A stretch of DNA of 7,788 nt, taken from NCBI GenBank assembly GCA_944325295.1, contig CALUZL010000111.1:1-7788 (forward strand). The letters are read 5' to 3'. Shown in pieces: positions 4,681-7,788 of the stretch. The position numbers and the translations under genes are program-made. The notes beneath the pieces were generated by a model. It had not been told where the DNA came from. It made no database searches and was given only the letters and a program-made list of their open reading frames with translations. The DNA is from an uncultured Erysipelotrichaceae bacterium (lineage in GTDB: Bacteria; Bacillota_I; Bacilli_A; Erysipelotrichales; Erysipelotrichaceae). The stretch's first letter is position 1; each line of letters opens with the position of its first letter.

Positions 4681-5454
4681 ATGATAAAAGCGGTATTTTT
4701 TGATGTCGATGGTACACTTACATCTTTAAAAGATCACAAGGTACCAGAATCCACCAAAGAAGCGATCAGCATCTTAAAGAAAAAGGGTATTCGCTGTTTT
4801 ATGGCGACCGGAAGACACCCTTTGGAGCTTGAAGAGATCGCCACACGCGATATCTCTTTTGACGGCTACATCACGACAAATGGTCAGATCTGCTTTGATG
4901 GAAAAGGTGAGATGATCTATTCATACCCTTTTGAAAAAACAGTCAGAGAAAAACTGGTCAAACTCTTTACAAATAAGACGTTGCCTCTTTTATTTATCGA
5001 AAGAGATAGAATGTATCATAACTTCATCGATGAAAGAGTGAAACATGCCTATGGGCTTTTAGGCACAAGTATCCCACCTGTCGATATCTATAAGGGTGAC
5101 GATATCTATCAGGCATGCACCTATATCAGACATGGTGACACGAGTTATCGCGATGTATTGCCTGTGGGCGTAAAGACGATGTGGTGGCGAAATGATGCGA
5201 TCGATATAATCAGTGAAAACGGCGGTAAAGTCGCAGGGATAAAAGCGATCTTGCAGATCTTTGGGATAGACAGGTCAGAGACGATGGCTTTTGGCGATGC
5301 GGAAAACGATCGTGATATGCTGCTTTATGTCGATAAAGCTGTCGCCATGGGCAATGGTGATCCCAAGATAAAGGCTTTGGCAGATTATGTGACGGCTGAT
5401 GTCGATGCTGACGGCATCTATAAAGCGCTGCAGCACTTTGGTCTTATCGATTAA
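4681..5454 (+). CDS. Cof-type HAD-IIB phosphatase
   Basis: This 257-aa protein has all HAD catalytic motifs. DVDGT (8-12) gives nucleophile D8 and acid/base D10, MATGR (41-45) gives T43 as motif II, K183 in ENGGKVAG fits motif III, and GDAEND (205-210) supplies the Mg2+-binding acids. The long cap between motifs II and III is the C2 cap of subclass IIB. Cof-like enzymes dephosphorylate sugar phosphates, pyridoxal phosphate or flavin-related phosphates, and the exact substrate cannot be assigned. The protein is cytosolic. Its start lies 3 nt after the stop of the small reading frame, and only a weak GGACAGTGAG precedes it, which suggests coupled translation. It is followed by 223 nt without a gene. 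Confidence 0.92.
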   Translation: MIKAVFFDVDGTLTSLKDHKVPESTKEAISILKKKGIRCFMATGRHPLELEEIATRDISFDGYITTNGQICFDGKGEMIYSYPFEKTVREKLVKLFTNKTLPLLFIERDRMYHNFIDERVKHAYGLLGTSIPPVDIYKGDDIYQACTYIRHGDTSYRDVLPVGVKTMWWRNDAIDIISENGGKVAGIKAILQIFGIDRSETMAFGDAENDRDMLLYVDKAVAMGNGDPKIKALADYVTADVDADGIYKALQHFGLID

Positions 5455-5623
5455 AAGAAACATTCCATGATCTAAAGAATAGAATAAACGATCATGAAAC
5501 GATAAAGATTTTAAAATAGAGTCGCTACAAAAGGGCTTTCCTTTTGGATATTTCCACACACTAATCATGAAAACAAATACAATCATCTGTTTTATCCGGT
5601 AAACAACTTTTGACATCTGTATA
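5455..5623 (+). other. intergenic region after the HAD gene with two dyads
   Basis: No reading frame is convincing here. CATGATC (5466-5472) pairs with GATCATG (5490-5496) around a 17-nt loop. CAAAAGG (5528-5534) pairs with CCTTTTG (5540-5546) around 5 nt. The second is terminator-sized but is followed by GATATTT, not a solid T run, so it is at best a weak terminator. TTGACA occurs at 5610-5615 but lacks a matching -10 at 16-18 nt. Confidence 0.4.
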
Positions 5624-5652
5624 TTGACTGACATAGTACTATGTAATACGAT
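5624..5652 (+). promoter_or_regulatory. promoter of the padR-HAAS operon
   Basis: TTGACT (5624-5629) and TACGAT (5647-5652) are separated by exactly 17 nt. The predicted start near 5659 lies just before the AAAAGGAGG ribosome site (5662-5670). Confidence 0.6.
5631..5644 (+). promoter_or_regulatory. candidate PadR operator
   Basis: ACATAGTACTATGT is a perfect 14-bp palindrome that fills the spacer between the -35 and -10 boxes. A second, looser dyad follows (ATGTA 5641-5645 with TACAT 5654-5658). PadR proteins are dimeric winged-helix repressors that commonly control their own promoters, so this is the likely binding site. Confidence 0.6.
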
Positions 5653-5677
5653 ATACATGACAAAAGGAGGTAGTAAG

Positions 5678-6010
5678 ATGGAACTTGAAAAATGGCGCTC
5701 ACAGATAATGCGCGGAACCTTAGAGTACTGTATCTTACTGATGCTCAAAGAAGATACAGCTTATGGTTATGATATTTTACAAAGACTTGCCAAATATCCG
5801 CTTTTATCATCATCTGAAAGCACCGTTTATCCATTGCTCAGAAGGTTGATGAAGGAGGGATACCTCACATCAAAATGGCAAGAATCAACGGAGGGCTTAC
5901 CGGCTCGAAAATATTATACGATCACTGATGAAGGTCGAGAATATATCGATCATTTGAATAGCGATTGGGATGAATTAGATGGAGTCATTAAAGATTTGAG
6001 AGGAGAATAG
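5678..6010 (+). CDS. PadR-family transcriptional regulator
   Basis: This 110-aa protein has the PadR winged helix. The N-terminal helix is RGTLEYCILLMLKEDTAYGYDILQRL (about 10-35). The recognition-helix region is SESTVYPLLRRLMKEGYL and the beta wing is ARKYYTITDEGREYI. A short C-terminal helix serves for dimerisation, as in the small PadR-s2 type. ATG 5678 is chosen because AAAAGGAGG (5662-5670) lies 7 nt upstream; an earlier in-frame ATG at 5624 falls inside the promoter. It is followed after 2 nt by the HAAS gene. PadR-HAAS pairs are common in Firmicutes, where the regulator usually represses the pair. Confidence 0.92.
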   Translation: MELEKWRSQIMRGTLEYCILLMLKEDTAYGYDILQRLAKYPLLSSSESTVYPLLRRLMKEGYLTSKWQESTEGLPARKYYTITDEGREYIDHLNSDWDELDGVIKDLRGE

Positions 6011-6012
6011 AG

Positions 6013-6570
6013 ATGGATAAGAGGTTGGAAGCATATCTGGAAAAAGTGAACAGATATTTAAAAGAGATGTCTTTGACAGAGCGCGAAGATATCATAAAAG
6101 AAATCAGAAGCTCAATGATCGAGATGCAAAATGACGGATTGGTAACGGAGCAGATCTTAGAAAGACTTGGCGATGCCAAAGAAATGGCTAGAGCCTATCT
6201 TGGCGATATGATCATTAAGACAAAGGGCGTCGGTCTTAAGAAAGTGGCTTTGCTCATAACGTATTGGAGCGTTGTCGGCTTTACGGGAATGTTTGTCTTA
6301 CCGATACTTGGGATCTTAGCTCCGACTTTTATATTAGGTGGTATCATTTGTATATTTGGCGGTATTTTTAAAGTGATCGGAACCTTTCTTGGTTATGATA
6401 TGTCATTTATCATCGTCCAGTTTGCCGGAAGATCTTTTGGACCATTTATAACACTTGTTATCAGTTTGTTTATGGGAGCACTACTTGCCGGTCTTGGTGT
6501 TGTTTCCTGGCAACTTTTAAAAGCGTATATCGCTAAAGTATCAGACACCAAAAGATACCTTGAGTTATAG
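6013..6570 (+). CDS. HAAS/DUF1700-domain membrane protein
   Basis: This 185-aa protein has an N-terminal helical HAAS domain (about 3-65). Its typical pattern is LEAYLEKVNRYLKEMSLTEREDIIKEIRSSM, then a GLVTEQILERLGDAKEMARAY segment. Three to four membrane spans follow, at about 78-102, 103-128 and 143-170, and a short cytosolic tail ends the protein. The HAAS region is thought to mediate contact with a partner protein; the function of these proteins is otherwise unsettled, and cell-envelope stress roles have been proposed for relatives. It is co-transcribed with padR: AGGAG (6001-6005) inside the end of padR lies 7 nt before ATG 6013. It converges on proC with 58 nt between stops and has no clear terminator of its own. 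Confidence 0.88.
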   Translation: MDKRLEAYLEKVNRYLKEMSLTEREDIIKEIRSSMIEMQNDGLVTEQILERLGDAKEMARAYLGDMIIKTKGVGLKKVALLITYWSVVGFTGMFVLPILGILAPTFILGGIICIFGGIFKVIGTFLGYDMSFIIVQFAGRSFGPFITLVISLFMGALLAGLGVVSWQLLKAYIAKVSDTKRYLEL

Positions 6571-6615
6571 TTTGCACCATAAAAACTTTCATTAGGATAA
6601 TATGTGCTTTAATTT

Positions 6616-6637
6616 AAAAAGAGCGGTATTACCGCTC
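6616..6637 (-). terminator. intrinsic terminator of proC, overlapping its stop codon
   Basis: On the minus strand GAGCGGTA and TACCGCTC pair perfectly around a single base (realistically GAGCGG/CCGCTC with a 5-nt loop). TTTTT then follows (6620-6616). The 5' arm comprises the last two codons and the stop codon of proC. On the plus strand the hairpin is followed by GCTTTGT, which is poor for terminating the HAAS transcript. Confidence 0.8.
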
Positions 6638-7408
6638 GCTTTGTACTTCTTCGATAGCTTCGATGATCTTGTTTCTGAAGCCGTTTTCTTCAAGTTTGAT
6701 GATACCTTTGATCGTTGAACCTTTAGGTGAAGAGACAAGATCTTTTATTTGAGCAGGGTGTCTGCCATCTTGAATCATCGTTGCCGTTCCAATCAGCATC
6801 TGGCTTATTATCTCATAGGCCATCTGACGGTTTAGACCATATTTGACCGCGGCTTCACTTAAAGCTTCGACATACATGGCACTGTAGGCTGGAGTACACC
6901 CGGCGATCGTTCCACCGATGCTCATGGTATCGGGTGTGAGGTAGTAGATCTTGGCAATCGGTGTAAGCAGCTCATTAAAGGTCTTGAGATCTTCTTCTTT
7001 TAGATTATTGGTGATATCGGCGACAAAGACACCTTTAGCTGAGCCGACACAGACATTGGGAACGGCGGCAATGATGTTTACCTCGGGAAGTTCTCTTGCA
7101 AATTCCGGACTTCTGAGAGTGGAGATGACCGAGATGACAAACTTATCTTTATCAAGTCCTTTTAAGACGTCTTTGACTTCAGCGAAGTTATGAGGCTTTA
7201 CAGCCAAAAATATGATATCGGCGTTTTTTGCGATATCCTCATTGGTGGAAGCCTTAATACCATAGCATTCACAGTTTTTTAAGAGCTTGTCTTTGTGGAC
7301 TGCTGAAGCGTAGACGTTTTCTTTTTCAACGACTTCCATCTTTAAAAGTCCTTCCAAGATCAGTTGCGCGATCTCACCAAATCCGATAAAACCTATCTTT
7401 TTTTGCAT
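6629..7408 (-). CDS. proC: pyrroline-5-carboxylate reductase
   Basis: This 259-aa cytosolic enzyme reduces 1-pyrroline-5-carboxylate to proline with NAD(P)H, the last step of proline synthesis. The N-terminal Rossmann motif is GFIGFGEIA (6-14), followed by IIFLAVKPH, the usual V-K-P-x after the fourth strand. The C-terminal oligomerisation domain has TPAYSAMYVEALSEAAVKYGL and the P5CR signature SSPKGSTIKGIIKLEENGFR (226-245). The length is slightly short for the family (about 260-280). Two motifs diverge: VPN replaces the usual MPN, and AGCTPAY replaces SGSGPAY. A related reductase activity is therefore possible, but ProC is the best call. ATG 7408 is preceded by AAAGGG (7423-7418) at 9 nt. 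No proA or proB is adjacent. Confidence 0.9.
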   Translation of the reverse strand: MQKKIGFIGFGEIAQLILEGLLKMEVVEKENVYASAVHKDKLLKNCECYGIKASTNEDIAKNADIIFLAVKPHNFAEVKDVLKGLDKDKFVISVISTLRSPEFARELPEVNIIAAVPNVCVGSAKGVFVADITNNLKEEDLKTFNELLTPIAKIYYLTPDTMSIGGTIAGCTPAYSAMYVEALSEAAVKYGLNRQMAYEIISQMLIGTATMIQDGRHPAQIKDLVSSPKGSTIKGIIKLEENGFRNKIIEAIEEVQSER

Positions 7409-7456
7409 ACTTTAGCACCCTTTCTATTCTGCTTGCATAGTATCATACTTTTGTCT

Positions 7457-7485
7457 TTGAAGCTATGGCCTAAACCATTTATAAT
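7457..7485 (+). promoter_or_regulatory. promoter of the M29 aminopeptidase gene
   Basis: TTGAAG (7457-7462) and a perfect TATAAT (7480-7485) are spaced by 17 nt. The start would fall near 7492, just before GGGGAGGG (7495-7502), which lies 7 nt from the ATG. It is divergent from proC. Confidence 0.7.
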
Positions 7486-7509
7486 CATCTGTAAGGGGAG
7501 GGTTGAATC

Positions 7510-7788
7510 ATGAACGAAAACAGAATCAGAAAATATGCCAAGGTCTTACTAAAGGTCGGAGTCAACTTACAAAAGGGTCAGATCTTACTCTTACAGACCA
7601 ATACGGATGCTTTAGATATTGCCAGAGAGTTAACGAAACAAGCTTTTGAAATGGGAGCCAAAGATGTCATCGTTCATCTTGAAGATCCCTACATCGAACA
7701 TTTCCGAGCCAAGTATGGTTAAGTTCAGACACTTGGAGAACTTCCCAATTGGAAAAAGGAATCACTAGACTATTACTTGCGTCAGGAT
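7510..7788 (+). pseudogene. M29 (AmpS-type) aminopeptidase, N-terminal part with in-frame TAA; runs off the window
   Basis: The first 70 codons give MNENRIRKYAKVLLKVGVNLQKGQILLL and then GAKDVIVHLEDPYIEHFRAKYG. This is the N-terminal domain of M29 thermophilic-type metallo-aminopeptidases, which have GxNxQxGQ and GAKDV at these places. TAA at 7720-7722 then stops the frame. The next 22 codons, open to the window end, read VQTLGELPNWKKESLDYYLRQD and fit the usual continuation of the family (the ...PxWKxE... segment). A full gene would be about 400 codons, with the metal ligands in the part outside the window. Promoter and ribosome site are intact. The single nonsense codon may be a real mutation or a base-call error. 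Confidence 0.75.

Noticed and set aside
5275..5748. 157-codon minus-strand reading frame over the HAD end and padR start
   Set aside because: It runs antisense to two well-supported genes and crosses their promoter. No motif is present.
6951..7193. 80-codon plus-strand reading frame inside proC
   Set aside because: It is a shadow of proC in the opposite strand, without a ribosome site.
7720..7722. TAA as a recoded sense codon or programmed read-through
   Set aside because: Other genes here end at TAA normally, and no read-through structure is apparent. A mutation or base-call error is simpler.

Overview
The window looks like a chromosomal stretch from a low-GC Firmicute. Strong AGGAGG-type ribosome sites, bacterial -10 boxes and CCA-encoding tRNA genes support this. 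TGA is used as a normal stop, for example in the zinc-ribbon gene and the 32-codon reading frame, so the code is the standard bacterial one and not the Mycoplasma code. The gene mix (PadR with a HAAS membrane protein, a Cof-type HAD phosphatase, a FlaR-like P-loop kinase, ProC, an M29 aminopeptidase) would fit an Erysipelotrichia-like lineage, but that placement is inference. I see no transposase, integrase, phage gene or CRISPR array.

Layout. Positions 1-415 (minus) hold the N-terminal part of an alpha/beta hydrolase that carries a one-base frameshift near 363. Next comes a near-symmetrical block. A tRNA-Ala(GGC) on the minus strand (617-692) and a tRNA-Ala(CGC) on the plus strand (1582-1657) point away from a PPP-type metallophosphatase gene (781-1539). 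Each tRNA is followed directly by a copy of the same ~96-nt element, which has a conserved hairpin and ends in an intrinsic terminator. A third, tRNA-free and partly decayed copy lies at 2049-2133. This repeat family is the most unusual thing in the window.

From 2205 to 4534 there is a small two-TM zinc-ribbon membrane protein and a GNAT acetyltransferase in tandem. These converge, with an 11-bp overlap, on a FlaR-like P-loop kinase. The kinase is transcribed divergently from an EamA/DMT transporter. Both divergent genes have a -10 box ending exactly 6 nt before the ATG and no Shine-Dalgarno, so both are predicted to make leaderless mRNAs. From 4579 a 32-codon reading frame with a strong ribosome site sits 3 nt upstream of a Cof-like HAD phosphatase and probably couples its translation.

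From 5624 a PadR regulator and a HAAS/DUF1700 membrane protein form a two-gene operon. A perfect 14-bp palindrome lies between the -35 and -10 boxes, suggesting autoregulation. ProC (6629-7408, minus) has a terminator hairpin that overlaps its own stop codon. The window ends in the start of an M29 aminopeptidase that has a good promoter but is interrupted by an in-frame TAA at codon 71, with homologous-looking sequence continuing in frame beyond it. The first and last genes are thus each broken by a single small lesion, which could be real decay or draft-assembly error.
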